From positions 1-57,712 of the forward strand of contig CAIYUY010000277.1 of the NCBI GenBank assembly GCA_903929485.1: a stretch of DNA of 57,712 bases, written 5' to 3'. A program made the translations under genes and the position numbers. The stretch comes from an uncultured Desulfuromonadales bacterium (GTDB taxonomy: Bacteria > Desulfobacterota > Desulfuromonadia > Geobacterales > CAIOGM01). Below the pieces are notes generated by a model. The model was not told the origin of the DNA. It worked only from the letters and a program-made list of their open reading frames with translations, and ran no database searches. Shown here piece by piece: positions 8,070 through 17,217 of this stretch (positions are counted from its first letter, which is position 1; every line of letters starts with the position of its first letter).

Positions 8070-9505
8070 TCTATCTTCTCCTGCTTCTGGTTCCTCTTCT
8101 GGGCGCCTTCATCTCCTGGTACATCCGGTCGAATCTGCGACGGCCCCGGATTCTCCCTCTGTTCGGTATCGCCCACTTCATCCTGACCCTGACGGCGTTA
8201 TCCCTCCGGCCTGCTCCGGCTTTTTCCGGGTGGATCGCCCTGGACCCCCTGGGGATGGTGGTGCTGCTCAGCATCAGCACCCTGTATCTTGCCTGCTCGC
8301 TGTACGCCGCGGGATACCTCCCTTCCCGTCACGAACGTTCCAACCAGGTTCTCTGTTTCGGCACGCTCCTCTGCCTCTCGGCCATGACCCTGGTCACGCT
8401 GGCTCATCATCTGGGGCTTCTCTGGGTGGCCATGGAGTCCACCACCCTGAGCATGGCTCCGCTGATCTATTTCAACCGGAACGCCCGCTCCATCGAGGCC
8501 ACCTGGAAATACATGATCATCTGCTCCGTGGGGATCGCCCTGGCGCTTCTGGGGCTCTTCTTCCTGGCCTACGCCACCCTGGTGGCCGGCAAGGAGGCTA
8601 CCCTCCTCCTGGAGCCGCTCATTGCCGGGGCGCGAAACCTTTCCTCCGTCTGGCTGAACGCCGCCTTCATCTTCCTCCTGGTGGGCTTCGGCACCAAGAT
8701 GGGGCTGGCGCCGCTCCATACATGGAAGCCGGACGCCTACGGCGAGGCGCCCGGTCTCGTGGGGGCGCTCCTGGCCGGGGGACTCGTTAACTGCGCCCTC
8801 CTGGGGGTGATCAGGGTCTATCAGATCTGCATGGCCTCCGGTGATATCCGTTTCTATCAGCGGACATTGGTGGGGATGGGGCTCCTCTCCATGGCCTTCG
8901 CCGCCGTTTTCATGCTCCGTCAGTCCGACTTCAAGCGGATGTTGGCTTACTCCAGCGTGGAACATGTGGGGATACTGGTCATCGCCCTGGGGGTAGGCAA
9001 GGGGGCTCTTTGGGGGGCGCTCTTCCATGTCATCAACAACGGGCTGACCAAGGGGGTTCTTTTTCTTGCCGCCGGAAATATTCACCGCTCCTACGGGACC
9101 AAGAACGCCGACAGGGTTCGGGGGCTGCTTCAGAGGCTTCCGCTCTCCGGCGGGCTTTTTCTCGCGGGGTTCTTCGCCATTACCGGTTCCCCCCCCTTCA
9201 GCCCTTTTCTCAGCGAATTCGCTCTTATAACCGGGATCTTCGGCGCGGGACATCCCCTGGTGGCGTCACTTCTTCTCCTTTTTCTTGCGGTCATCTTCAT
9301 GGGGATGGCCAACACGGTTCTCCCCATGATGATGGGGAGTGCTCCCCGGGAGGCCGGCAGGGTTGTGGGGTATCGCGACCAGTTCTTCACCGTCGCCCCT
9401 CCCCTGGCGCTGATGGGTGTTATCCTGCTCCTGGGGGTATGGCAGCCGGCGCCGCTGCGGCGGCTGCTGACGGACGCCGCCCGACTCCTGGAGGCAGGGT
9501 TATGA
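8066..9505 (+). CDS. HyfF/NuoN-like proton-translocating membrane subunit
   Basis: A 479-residue antiporter-like subunit, second of two such pumps in the cluster. GFGTKMGLAPLHTWKPDAYG (residues about 207-226) has the conserved TM Lys and the H-x-W-x-P-D-A pattern; LAYSSVEHVG lies near 294; ESTT near 122 carries the TM5-type Glu. The start is GTG at 8066, overlapping the hyfE-like stop as GTGA, with GGGAGG upstream. The stop overlaps the start of the large-subunit gene (ATGA). No fused domains. Confidence 0.85.
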   Translation: MIYLLLLLVPLLGAFISWYIRSNLRRPRILPLFGIAHFILTLTALSLRPAPAFSGWIALDPLGMVVLLSISTLYLACSLYAAGYLPSRHERSNQVLCFGTLLCLSAMTLVTLAHHLGLLWVAMESTTLSMAPLIYFNRNARSIEATWKYMIICSVGIALALLGLFFLAYATLVAGKEATLLLEPLIAGARNLSSVWLNAAFIFLLVGFGTKMGLAPLHTWKPDAYGEAPGLVGALLAGGLVNCALLGVIRVYQICMASGDIRFYQRTLVGMGLLSMAFAAVFMLRQSDFKRMLAYSSVEHVGILVIALGVGKGALWGALFHVINNGLTKGVLFLAAGNIHRSYGTKNADRVRGLLQRLPLSGGLFLAGFFAITGSPPFSPFLSEFALITGIFGAGHPLVASLLLLFLAVIFMGMANTVLPMMMGSAPREAGRVVGYRDQFFTVAPPLALMGVILLLGVWQPAPLRRLLTDAARLLEAGL

Positions 9506-11007
9506 ATCTCTCCGCCAGTGTCAAGACCCTCCACAACGGCGGCGCCATCCATCTTGCGGATATTCCGCTTCTGAATGTGGACGATCTCTGTGAAACGATC
9601 CTGGAAGCCACCGATCACGGCTGGCGGGTGGCCTCCTACTTCGGCGTCCCCGAGGGAGATGAGGTGACCCTCTATGCGGTTCTTGGGTACAGGGAGGAGG
9701 GGATCATAGCGTTGCTCCGGAGCAGGGTGCGGGAGAGCTTTCCCTCTCTGGCGACTCTCGCCCCCCAGCTGCAGCTCTTCGAGCGGGAAATTTGGGAGCA
9801 GTGCGGGATCACGCCGGAAGGGCACCCCTGGCTTAAGCCGCTCCGCTTCCTACCCCATCCCCGCACGGGGAAGCGACCATTGCCCGGAGCCATGGAGCAG
9901 TACCGGGTGGAGGGAAACGAGATTCATGAAGTGGCGGTGGGACCGGTGCATGCGGGGATCATCGAGCCGGGACATTTCCGTTTTCAGTGTCATGGCGAGG
10001 AGATCTTTCACCTGGAGCTATCCCTGGGGTACCAGCACAGGGGGATCGAGGCGGGGGTGGTGGGGGGACCGCATCCGGCGACTCTGTCCCGGATGGAGAC
10101 GGTGGCCGGCGACAGCACGGTGGGGCACACCCAGGCTCACTGCATGATCATGGAGTCTCTCGCCGGGCGCCGGGTTCCGGAGAGGGGGGAGGCGCTCCGG
10201 GGAATCGCCCTGGAGTTGGAGCGGCTGGCCAACCATACGGGTGATCTTGGCGCCATTGCCGGTGATGTGGGGTACCTCCCCACCGCCTCCTTCTGCGGTC
10301 GGATCAGGGGCGATTTTCTCAACATGACCGCGCTCCTCTGCGGCAGCCGTTTCGGTCGGGGCCTGCTTTGTCCCGGCGGGACGAACTTCGATCCGGGGGA
10401 GCGGCAGCAAGGTGACCTGCTGCTGCGGGTCGCCTCCGTGCGAAAGGAGCTGACTGATGCGGTGAATCTTCTTTGGTCGACCCCGTCGGTCATGGCGAGG
10501 CTGGAGAAGTGCGGCGCCGTTTCCCTCGGGGATGCCCATGAGCTTGGTCTTGTGGGCCCGGTGCTGCGGGGGTGCGGTGGGGGGGGAGACGTTCGGCAGG
10601 AGCACCCCTTCGGAATTTACCGGAAGAAGAAGATTCCCGTGGCCACCGCCATCGGCGGCGATGTTCACGCCCGGGCGATGGTGAGATGGCTGGAAATTGA
10701 ATATTCGCTCAATTTTATCCGGGAGCTGCTGGAGCAACTGCCGGGAGGGGCGACTCGCAGCCACCCTCATGCCGTATCCCCCTTGGCTCCGGAGACGCTG
10801 GCCGTGGCTTTTACCGAGGGGTGGCGCGGCCGAATCTGTCATGTGGCTCTTACCGATCTCCAGGGCCGTTTTCGGAAGTACAAGATCACTGATCCGTCGT
10901 TTTTTAACTGGTCCGGTCTCGCCCGTGCGCTGCGTAATCAGCAAATTTCCGACTTTCCTCTCTGCAACAAGAGTTTTAATCTCTCCTACTGCGGGTTCGA
11001 TCTGTGA
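9502..11007 (+). CDS. HyfG-like large subunit lacking the nickel ligands (Ehr type)
   Basis: A 501-residue protein with a NuoC-like N-terminal domain (about 1-160, with REIWEQCGI) and a NuoD/HycE-like domain (about 165-501, with LELSLGYQHRGIE). True group 4 [NiFe] hydrogenases bind nickel by two C-x-x-C motifs. Here the first site reads V-A-G-D-S (Ala202, Ser205) and the C-terminal site reads N-L-S-Y-C-G (Ser495, Gly498), so by my alignment all four Cys are replaced; Cys497 is one place off. This fits Ehr (energy-converting hydrogenase-related) complexes, not hydrogen evolution. The start at 9502 (ATGA overlap) is preferred; the frame is open further upstream but would run through hyfF. No NuoB-like small subunit is adjacent. 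Confidence 0.85.
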   Translation: MNLSASVKTLHNGGAIHLADIPLLNVDDLCETILEATDHGWRVASYFGVPEGDEVTLYAVLGYREEGIIALLRSRVRESFPSLATLAPQLQLFEREIWEQCGITPEGHPWLKPLRFLPHPRTGKRPLPGAMEQYRVEGNEIHEVAVGPVHAGIIEPGHFRFQCHGEEIFHLELSLGYQHRGIEAGVVGGPHPATLSRMETVAGDSTVGHTQAHCMIMESLAGRRVPERGEALRGIALELERLANHTGDLGAIAGDVGYLPTASFCGRIRGDFLNMTALLCGSRFGRGLLCPGGTNFDPGERQQGDLLLRVASVRKELTDAVNLLWSTPSVMARLEKCGAVSLGDAHELGLVGPVLRGCGGGGDVRQEHPFGIYRKKKIPVATAIGGDVHARAMVRWLEIEYSLNFIRELLEQLPGGATRSHPHAVSPLAPETLAVAFTEGWRGRICHVALTDLQGRFRKYKITDPSFFNWSGLARALRNQQISDFPLCNKSFNLSYCGFDL

Positions 11008-11042
11008 TACAGTGCCGTTCACTTTTCATCGGGAGGTTTTAG

Positions 11043-13028
11043 ATGTCCGTTTTGCCGCAGCCCCAGCCCCAGCCAGGCCCGGTAAGGCCGAAGCTCTCCA
11101 TAGCCCATAAGATTTTGTTTTTCACCACCCTCTCCATTGTCGCCGGTCTCCTCATGGTGGGGGGGGCGGCGCTTTTTCTGGCAAAAAAAGAGCTGGTCTC
11201 CCTGCAGAAAAAAAACAGTATGAACTATGCAGTGATGATCGCCGAGGATATCCGGGGGGTCATGCTGGCGGGAAACGCCCGACTGCTGGATGAGAAGATC
11301 TCCCAGGAGGTGACCGAACATGGGGGGGCCGTCTCGCCCGTACTCTACAACAGCCGGGGAGTGGCGCGACGGAGCGGGGAGGCGGGAAATTCCACAGTCG
11401 CCTTGGCTCTCCGGAGCGGTCTGCCTCAAGTCGAGGAGAAAGTGGAAAAAGGGATTCACGTACTGGAAACCTATTTTCCTCTTGTCAACGAACTCCGCTG
11501 CCGGAAGTGCCACGACAGGGGGGTGCGGGTCAACGGCGTGCTAAGACTGACCAGCAGCATCGAGCAGGCGTACGACGCCACGAAAAACTCGGCGCTGCTC
11601 CTCTCCATCTGTGGCGTGGCGTCGCTGATCGCAAGCATCATCATGCTGACGATAGTCCTCAGAGTCATGGTGTTGAGAAAGATTAACGACTTTGTCGCCC
11701 AGATAGCCAATCTCTCCCACGGAGACGGTGATCTGACCCGGCGACTGGACAGTTCGGGTAATGACGAGCTTGCCGAGGCGAACCGACAGTTCAATCACTT
11801 TTTGGACAGGCTGGACACGTTGATCTCATATGCGGCGCTGACGGCGGTACATGTCGCCGGTTCGGCCGGGATCATTCAGGCCTCTTCCCAGAGTTTGTCC
11901 AGGGTCGTGGGAGATGCCGCCGCCCAGGCCACGTCAGTGGCCACCGCGGGAGAGGAGATGTCCGCGACGTCCAACGACATTGCCCGCAGTTGCGCCTTGG
12001 CCGCGGAGAGTTCCCAGCATTCCAACCAGCTCGCCTTTGAGGGGGGAGAGGTTATCAACGCCACCATTCAAGGGATGATGCGAATTGCCGATCGGGTGAA
12101 GGAGACGGCGACGGTGGTGGAAAACCTCGGGCGGCGTTCCGATCAGATTGGCGAGATCATCGGGACCATCGAGGATATTGCCGATCAGACCAACCTCCTG
12201 GCCCTCAACGCCGCCATCGAGGCGGCCCGGGCGGGTGAGCAGGGGCGGGGTTTCGCGGTGGTTGCCGATGAGGTCAGGGCGCTGGCTGAGCGGACGACTA
12301 TCGCAACCAGGGAGATCGGCGGGATGATCAAGCTGATCCAGAATGAAACAAGGGTCGCCGTGACCTCCATGGAGCAGGGGGTTGCGGCGGTTACCAGGGG
12401 GACGGAAGAGGCGGCCAGGTCGGGAGAGGCGTTGCAGGGGATTCTTCGTCAGGTGGATGGGGTGACGCTGCAGATTCATCAGATCGCCACCGCGGCCGAG
12501 GAGCAGTCGGCGACCACGAACCAGATCAGTTCGCATATCCATGCCATTAATGATGTGTTTGTCAACACCGAGCAGTCGGCGAGAAACAGCTCCTCGGAAG
12601 CGGAAAAGCTGAACCGTCTCTCCACGGATCTTCAGGAGGCGGTGGGAAAGTTTAAGACAAAAGAGAGTGATATTCTGATGCTGTCGGTTGCGGCCAACGA
12701 CCACAGGATGTTCGTCAACAGGATCCGGGCAGCGGTGCAAGGTGATATTTTCATCGAAGTCGCCTCACTGCCGGATCATCATGGCTGCCGTTTCGGTATC
12801 TGGCATGACGGTGATGGTCATCGATCCTGTGGCGATCTGAGCTCATTCAAGGCGATTGCTGCGCCCCATGAACGGATCCATCTCCTTGCCACGAAGGCGA
12901 TTGACGCGGCCAACACCGGTGAACGGACCAAGGCGCATCAACTGATGCAGGAGATCGAGCAGACCTCCCACGTGATCATGGCGCAACTGGAAAAAATCAA
13001 GCAGGAGTATCGTGGGGGGAAGGGATAG
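11043..13028 (+). CDS. Methyl-accepting chemoreceptor with c-type heme motif and CZB domain
   Basis: A 661-residue chemoreceptor. TM1 is about residues 24-47, the periplasmic domain about 48-182, TM2 about 184-209, followed by HAMP, the coiled-coil signalling region with its conserved hairpin ([19 protein letters not shown] near 380) and a C-terminal zinc-binding CZB domain ([24 protein letters not shown]). The periplasmic domain has C153-R-K-C-H157, a C-x-x-C-H heme c attachment motif, as in heme-bearing Geobacter chemoreceptors. It begins 35 bases after the large subunit with GGGAGG, so co-transcription with the Ehr-like genes is likely, and it ends at a terminator. Redox or gas sensing is inferred. 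Confidence 0.88.
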   Translation: MSVLPQPQPQPGPVRPKLSIAHKILFFTTLSIVAGLLMVGGAALFLAKKELVSLQKKNSMNYAVMIAEDIRGVMLAGNARLLDEKISQEVTEHGGAVSPVLYNSRGVARRSGEAGNSTVALALRSGLPQVEEKVEKGIHVLETYFPLVNELRCRKCHDRGVRVNGVLRLTSSIEQAYDATKNSALLLSICGVASLIASIIMLTIVLRVMVLRKINDFVAQIANLSHGDGDLTRRLDSSGNDELAEANRQFNHFLDRLDTLISYAALTAVHVAGSAGIIQASSQSLSRVVGDAAAQATSVATAGEEMSATSNDIARSCALAAESSQHSNQLAFEGGEVINATIQGMMRIADRVKETATVVENLGRRSDQIGEIIGTIEDIADQTNLLALNAAIEAARAGEQGRGFAVVADEVRALAERTTIATREIGGMIKLIQNETRVAVTSMEQGVAAVTRGTEEAARSGEALQGILRQVDGVTLQIHQIATAAEEQSATTNQISSHIHAINDVFVNTEQSARNSSSEAEKLNRLSTDLQEAVGKFKTKESDILMLSVAANDHRMFVNRIRAAVQGDIFIEVASLPDHHGCRFGIWHDGDGHRSCGDLSSFKAIAAPHERIHLLATKAIDAANTGERTKAHQLMQEIEQTSHVIMAQLEKIKQEYRGGKG

Positions 13029-13048
13029 AGACGGGCTGCTCAAATAAA

Positions 13049-13076
13049 AAAAGCCCCGGATTACTCCGGGGCTTTT
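13049..13076. terminator. Bidirectional rho-independent terminator
   Basis: Stem AAAAGCCCCGGA / TCCGGGGCTTTT with a 4-base loop (TTAC). A/T tracts flank both sides, so it can end the chemoreceptor transcript on + and the cspA transcript on -. Confidence 0.9.
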
Positions 13077-13098
13077 CGGCGCCTTTACGGAAGGATCG

Positions 13099-13299
13099 TT
13101 ACACCCTGGACACGTTCGCGGCTTGAAGCCCTTTCGGACCCTTGACTACGTCAAACGTTACCCTATCGCCCTCAGCAAGGGATTTGAAACCATCTCCCGT
13201 TATTGCGGAGAAATGAACAAAAACATCATCTCCGTTTTCCTGCTCCAAAAAACCAAACCCCTTGCTGTCATTGAACCATTTTACCGTACCCTGTGCCAT
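13099..13299 (-). CDS. Cold shock protein (CspA family)
   Basis: A 66-residue single-domain cold-shock protein. Both RNA-binding motifs are present: KGFGFL (RNP1, about residues 13-18) and DVFVHFSAI (RNP2, about 25-33), with the GTVKWFN start. It binds single-stranded nucleic acid and acts as an RNA chaperone in the cytoplasm. Length equals the family norm. The ATG has a GAGAAGG site upstream. A promoter is seen 65-93 bases upstream, giving a leader of about 60 bases. It converges with the chemoreceptor at a shared terminator. Confidence 0.95.
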   Translation of the reverse strand: MAQGTVKWFNDSKGFGFLEQENGDDVFVHFSAITGDGFKSLAEGDRVTFDVVKGPKGLQAANVSRV

Positions 13300-13364
13300 G
13301 TTCTTTACCTTCTCCCAATCTTTCGTGTAGTTGATTATTTGAGATCACTCTCAAACGTTATCCG

Positions 13365-13393
13365 ACCATATCAGTTCGGTTCGGATAAAGCAA
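13365..13393 (-). promoter_or_regulatory. Sigma-70-type promoter for the cold shock gene
   Basis: Reading the - strand: TTGCTT, 17-base spacer, TATGGT. The start site would fall near 13358, leaving a leader of about 60 bases before the ATG. Found by eye. Confidence 0.4.
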
Positions 13394-13403
13394 GCGTATA
13401 ATT

Positions 13404-13910
13404 TCAGGAGTTGGCGCCCGAAACGGAATTCCCAGGTGATTTCTTTGATGCGAGATGACTTTCCTTCATCATCCGGGTTAACGTCCGGTCCAGGGCCGAG
13501 GCGAACCGCTGGCGATCGGTGAGTCCCAGTTGGGCCGGTCCCCCCCGGATTTCCCCGGTTGCCCGGAGCTCCTGCATCAGGTCACGCAGGGAGAGCCGCT
13601 CTCCCACGTTCTCCTCCGTGTAGAGCTCTCCCCGAGGATCAAGAGCTATTCCGCCATGGGCCACGATACGCGCCGCCAGGGGGATGTCGGCGGTAATTAC
13701 CAGATCTTTCGCCGTTGCGTGCAGGACGATGTAATCGTCGGCGGCGTCGAACCCTTCGGTTACCATGACGGAGCTGATCAGTTCTGAATGGTGCTTGGAG
13801 AGCCCGGTGTTGGCCACAAGGCGGACGGGAAGTCGAAGCCGTTGGGAAGCCTTGAAGACGATCTCCTTGACGATCCTGGGGCAGGCGTCCGCGTCGATCC
13901 AGATGGTCAT
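13404..13910 (-). CDS. UPF0178 (YaiI/YqxD) family protein
   Basis: A 168-residue member of UPF0178, a small PIN-like fold family of unknown function. Diagnostic are the N-terminus IWIDADACP, the KHHSELISS segment, DAADDYIV near residue 57, the acidic [12 protein letters not shown] near 72-83, and [22 protein letters not shown] site precedes the ATG. It is upstream of cspA in the same direction, but cspA has its own promoter starting 11 bases before this stop. The nuclease-like acidic residues are visible, but no activity is established for the family as far as I know. Confidence 0.9.
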   Translation of the reverse strand: MTIWIDADACPRIVKEIVFKASQRLRLPVRLVANTGLSKHHSELISSVMVTEGFDAADDYIVLHATAKDLVITADIPLAARIVAHGGIALDPRGELYTEENVGERLSLRDLMQELRATGEIRGGPAQLGLTDRQRFASALDRTLTRMMKESHLASKKSPGNSVSGANS

Positions 13911-13943
13911 GATTTCTACCTCGCTACGATTTTTTGAGAGCTC

Positions 13944-14531
13944 CTATCGGTACGCCACGGCCCCCATCATGGCGGCGGTAATGATGATGAAGACCGGGTT
14001 GATTCTCGTAAACGTCAGGATTGCAAAGGCCACGAAAACAATGAGCAGTTTATCCCATCCCGCCGCCGAAGCGCCGCCCCAGCCCAGTTTTCCTACTCCG
14101 AAGACGGAATAGGCCATGTCGTAGGCCGTCCAGAGAAGGAGGCCGACCACCACGGGTCGAACCCCCTTGAGCATGGAGTGAACCGCACTGCTATCCTTGA
14201 TCCGGAAGAACCAGACTACCATGATCAGCATCAGGATTGTGGTGGGGAGGACTGTCCCAGCCGCCGCGGCCATGGCGCCGGGGAGACCGGCCATCTTGTA
14301 CCCCACATAGGCGGAGACCTGGGGAGCGATGGGGCCGGGGAGGGCATTGCCCACCGCCACGGCGTCGGCGAACTCGTCGGGGCTTACCCAAGGGGTCAGG
14401 GTCGTTCCGCCGGGGGGAATCCAGAGAGCTGTGGTGGATTCCCGCTGCATGAGCGCCAGGGACGCGGGGCCGCCTCCCCAGGAGAAGAGGGCGACGCGGG
14501 TGAAGAGGACGAATATTTTCCAGAGCAGCAT
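13944..14531 (-). CDS. Chromate transporter, short single-domain (CHR) type
   Basis: A 195-residue membrane protein of the CHR family, proposed to export chromate. It holds one CHR domain: SWGGGPASLALMQRE near residue 17, VGNALPGPIAPQVSAYVGY near 60-78, and four to five further TM segments. Short CHR proteins usually occur as adjacent pairs that together equal the long two-domain form; here no partner lies on either side (UPF0178 downstream, an AsmA-like gene divergent upstream). Either it forms homodimers or the partner is lost or elsewhere. GAGG precedes the ATG. Confidence 0.85.
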   Translation of the reverse strand: MLLWKIFVLFTRVALFSWGGGPASLALMQRESTTALWIPPGGTTLTPWVSPDEFADAVAVGNALPGPIAPQVSAYVGYKMAGLPGAMAAAAGTVLPTTILMLIMVVWFFRIKDSSAVHSMLKGVRPVVVGLLLWTAYDMAYSVFGVGKLGWGGASAAGWDKLLIVFVAFAILTFTRINPVFIIITAAMMGAVAYR

Positions 14532-14710
14532 GATGAAGCCTCAAAATAAAAATTTACAGAGATGAACGGGCGGGACGGGCAAGTGTAATCCATCGGCTAT
14601 TTGATGCAAGGAAATTCTTGACGTTCGGCGCTGGGGTGCAATTGAAACTGTTGATTCATACCCTGTCCAGCTTAAAGTTTCGGATCAGGGATCTGCCGGT
14701 CAAACAGAAG

Positions 14711-14738
14711 CAGATTCTTCGCTTTGCTCAGAATGACA
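14711..14738 (+). repeat. Short intergenic repeat motif
   Basis: AGATTCTTCGCTTTGCTCAG followed by AATGACA resembles the core of the MITE-like element (GATTGCTTCGTCGCTTCGCT...CAATGAC) but has a different central sequence. It lies in the gap before the AsmA-like gene and supports placing that gene's start downstream of it. Only one copy is in the window. Confidence 0.35.
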
Positions 14739-14794
14739 ACCATTTGTATCCTGCATGCGATAGCATGTTGAAACAAACGAGAAAGAGACGTATC

Positions 14795-15946
14795 ATGCCT
14801 CCCATGAATATTATTCCCAAGTCACGCGCTCTTCGTCTTTTTCTGCTGTCGTCTCTCACCATCCTTCTCTTGGTGGTGGGGGCTCTTTTCTGGCTTTCCC
14901 GCAATCTGACACATCTTGTGGAACAGGGGTTGCGTCGGACCTATGGGGCCGAGTTCTCTCTGGGGAAAATCGAGAGTGGTTGGAACCGGGTGGTTCTTCA
15001 TGACGTCCGCCTGAGGCGCCCGGGAGGGGGACCGATCAGAGACCGGATCAACATCGGGGAGGTGATCCTGACTCCGCGGTTTAAGGCGCTCCTTTCCAAG
15101 CGGATTGAAATTGACCTGGTTCGCCTGGAGAATCCCAAGATACTCGTGGAGATCGCCCCGGACGGCTCAGTTGTCTCTCCCTTGGCTTCCCGGCCGGTGG
15201 CGACTTCGGTGAGTGGCGCGGGGAGTCCTCCGTTCTCCCTGACCATCGGTCGCATGGAGATAGATAAAGGCGAGCTTATTTTTCTTGACCGTAGCAGCGA
15301 GCGGCTCAGGATGCCCGGTGTCAGTAACGGTCGTGAGGGGTTTCATCTGCTCCGTTTGACCGACATCTGGTTTCATGGCGGTCACCTGGAGTTCCCCCTG
15401 AAGCCGGCCCCCTTGCCGGTTACCCTTTTTCTGGCGGCGCCGGGACCGGGGAGTCTGAGAGTTTCCGGAACGTTTGATCCCGTCACCCTGGATGCCGGCC
15501 TGAAGATTACCCTGCGTCACTGGGATCTCACTACGTTACGTCCCTACTACCTCAAACCCGAGAGTCTTGATGTCATTGGTGGCTTCCTGGATGGCGACGC
15601 CACTGTCGCCATTGCCGGGAAAAAACTGCATGCGCCGGGAGAGATCAGGATCAAGGGGCTTGAACTGGAGCGAGGCCGCAGGCAGGGGATGTTTCTGGGG
15701 ATGTCGGCCAAGGCGTTTCTCTCCGTTATGAAAAATGAAAAAGGGGAGATCGTTGCCTCCTTCCTCCTGGACGGCGACCTGAATAATCCCCTGTTCAAGG
15801 TGCGCCAGTCCCTGGTGGAGCAGATCGGGGGGGGGATGGCGCGCAAGCTGGGGATGCCGGTCATTTCCGATGTGGGGAGCGGGATCATCAACCTGGGGAA
15901 AAAGGGGGTCAGGGGGATCAGGAACCTTTTCGGCGGGGGGAAGTGA
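14795..15946 (+). CDS. AsmA/DUF748-like membrane-anchored protein
   Basis: A 383-residue protein with one N-terminal TM (about residues 9-33, LRLFLLSSLTILLLVVGALF) and a large exported part rich in beta strands. LGKIESGWNRVVLHDVRLR and the GEVILTPRFKALL block resemble the AsmA/DUF748 group of envelope proteins, some of which move lipids between membranes. The frame is open back to 14618, but that stretch contains an intergenic repeat motif, so the ATG at 14795 with GAAAGAGA upstream is chosen; ATG 14804 is the alternative. It ends 78 bases before rlmN. The exact role is unknown. Confidence 0.7.
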   Translation: MPPMNIIPKSRALRLFLLSSLTILLLVVGALFWLSRNLTHLVEQGLRRTYGAEFSLGKIESGWNRVVLHDVRLRRPGGGPIRDRINIGEVILTPRFKALLSKRIEIDLVRLENPKILVEIAPDGSVVSPLASRPVATSVSGAGSPPFSLTIGRMEIDKGELIFLDRSSERLRMPGVSNGREGFHLLRLTDIWFHGGHLEFPLKPAPLPVTLFLAAPGPGSLRVSGTFDPVTLDAGLKITLRHWDLTTLRPYYLKPESLDVIGGFLDGDATVAIAGKKLHAPGEIRIKGLELERGRRQGMFLGMSAKAFLSVMKNEKGEIVASFLLDGDLNNPLFKVRQSLVEQIGGGMARKLGMPVISDVGSGIINLGKKGVRGIRNLFGGGK

Positions 15947-16024
15947 TGGCCTGTCATCATGAGCGTTTGCATTTTCCGCCTCCCTGTGGTAGGAAATCTT
16001 ACGTTATTCGTGGCAAGGAGTGGT

Positions 16025-17080
16025 ATGGCAAAGATCGACCTGAAAAATTTTACACTTCCGGAGCTGGAGATATTTCTTTCCGGACAGGGGAAAGAGCGGT
16101 TTCGGGCGACCCAGCTCTTCAAGTGGCTCTACCAGAAGGATGCCCGAAGTTTTGGGGAGATGACCAATCTCTCCAAGGATCTGCGGGCGGAACTGGAGAC
16201 CACTGCCTGCATCAGCACTCTTGAGCCGGCCACCGTGGAGGTGGGGAGCGACGGCACCCGCAAATATCTCTTTCTGCTGGAGGATGGCGCCGGTGTGGAA
16301 TCGGTCATCATCCCCGACGAGGGGCGCAACACCCTCTGTATCTCCTCCCAGGCGGGGTGCGCCATGGGGTGCGAATTCTGTCTCACCGGGACCTACAACC
16401 TGACCCGCAACCTGACCACGGCGGAGATCATCGGTCAGGTTTGCGCCATCAAACGGGAGGTGGAGATCCGCAACGTCGTCTTCATGGGGATGGGGGAACC
16501 GCTGCACAATTTGGACAACGTCATTCGGGCGATCAAGATCATGGTTGACGGCAACGGTCTTCAGCTCTCCAACCGACGGGTGACGGTCTCCACCTGTGGC
16601 CTTGTCCCCGAGATGGCCCGTCTGGGACGGGAGGTTATCTCTAACCTGGCCATTTCTCTTAACGCCACCACCGACGAACTGCGTGACCGGATCATGCCGG
16701 TGAACCGCCGTTATCCGCTGCATCAGCTGTTGCAGGCCTGCCGGGAGTTCCCTCTCCCTTCCCGCCGGAAGCTGACTTTTGAGTATGTCCTTCTGGGGGG
16801 GGTCAACGACTCCCTGGCCGATGCGAAACGGCTCCTGAAGCTGATCCACGGCATTCCCTGCAAGGTGAACCTGATACCGTTCAACGAGCATGAAGGATGC
16901 GATTTCGTCGCCCCCACCCGTGCGGCCATCGACATTTTTCACGCCCATCTCCTGGCCCACAACGTGACGGTCATCACCCGTGACAGCCGGGGTGGGGATA
17001 TCTCCGCAGCCTGCGGACAGCTCAAGGGAAGATTGGAAAGCCGGGAGTGGGGAGTGGGAAAGGCGAAGGGTGAAACGTAG
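16025..17080 (+). CDS. rlmN: 23S rRNA (adenine-C2) methyltransferase RlmN
   Basis: A 351-residue radical SAM enzyme that methylates C2 of A2503 in 23S rRNA and A37 in some tRNAs. The Fe-S motif C112-A-M-G-C116-E-F-C119 is of the C-x3-C-x2-C type. [36 protein letters not shown] and [11 protein letters not shown] follow in family order, and the C-terminal catalytic Cys lies in [10 protein letters not shown]. The frame extends to 15959, but ATG 16025 has AAGGAG at good spacing and gives the usual MAKIDLKNF start. The stop codon TAG lies inside a perfect 28-base palindrome (17077-17104). Confidence 0.95.
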   Translation: MAKIDLKNFTLPELEIFLSGQGKERFRATQLFKWLYQKDARSFGEMTNLSKDLRAELETTACISTLEPATVEVGSDGTRKYLFLLEDGAGVESVIIPDEGRNTLCISSQAGCAMGCEFCLTGTYNLTRNLTTAEIIGQVCAIKREVEIRNVVFMGMGEPLHNLDNVIRAIKIMVDGNGLQLSNRRVTVSTCGLVPEMARLGREVISNLAISLNATTDELRDRIMPVNRRYPLHQLLQACREFPLPSRRKLTFEYVLLGGVNDSLADAKRLLKLIHGIPCKVNLIPFNEHEGCDFVAPTRAAIDIFHAHLLAHNVTVITRDSRGGDISAACGQLKGRLESREWGVGKAKGET

Positions 17081-17104
17081 GGGCGACGCATGCGTCGCCC
17101 CTAC
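17077..17104. repeat. Perfect 28-base palindrome at the rlmN stop
   Basis: GTAGGGGCGACGCA and its exact reverse complement TGCGTCGCCCCTAC abut without a loop. The rlmN TAG is bases 2-4 of the palindrome. GTAGGGGCGACGCATGCGTC-type sequences are, from memory, common intergenic repeats in many genomes. It could act as an mRNA-stabilising 3' hairpin. Confidence 0.8.
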
Positions 17105-17139
17105 TACAACCCGTTTTCACTCCCTTTGGCATGTAACAG

Positions 17140-17175
17140 AAGAGGCCGGACACATGGGTGTCCGGCCTCTTTGCT
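17140..17175. terminator. Terminator between convergent rlmN and rhlE-like genes
   Basis: Stem AAGAGGCCGGACAC / GTGTCCGGCCTCTTT with a 4-base loop (ATGG). The + side is followed by a short T-rich stretch; the - side has a weaker tail. Confidence 0.7.
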
Positions 17176-17217
17176 TAGTGCTGCCACGTTCCCCTTAACC
17201 GGGCAACGCCTTGATTA

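Noticed and set aside
8198-9253. 351-codon - strand frame across hyfF
   Set aside because: Antisense frame in GC-rich DNA with charged low-complexity sequence and no domain.
9010-9501. Upstream extension of the large-subunit frame
   Set aside because: It runs out of frame through hyfF; the ATG at 9502 overlapping the hyfF stop gives the normal family N-terminus.
9502-11007. Functional hydrogen-evolving [NiFe] hydrogenase
   Set aside because: Nickel-binding cysteines are absent and no maturation genes or small subunit are present in the window.
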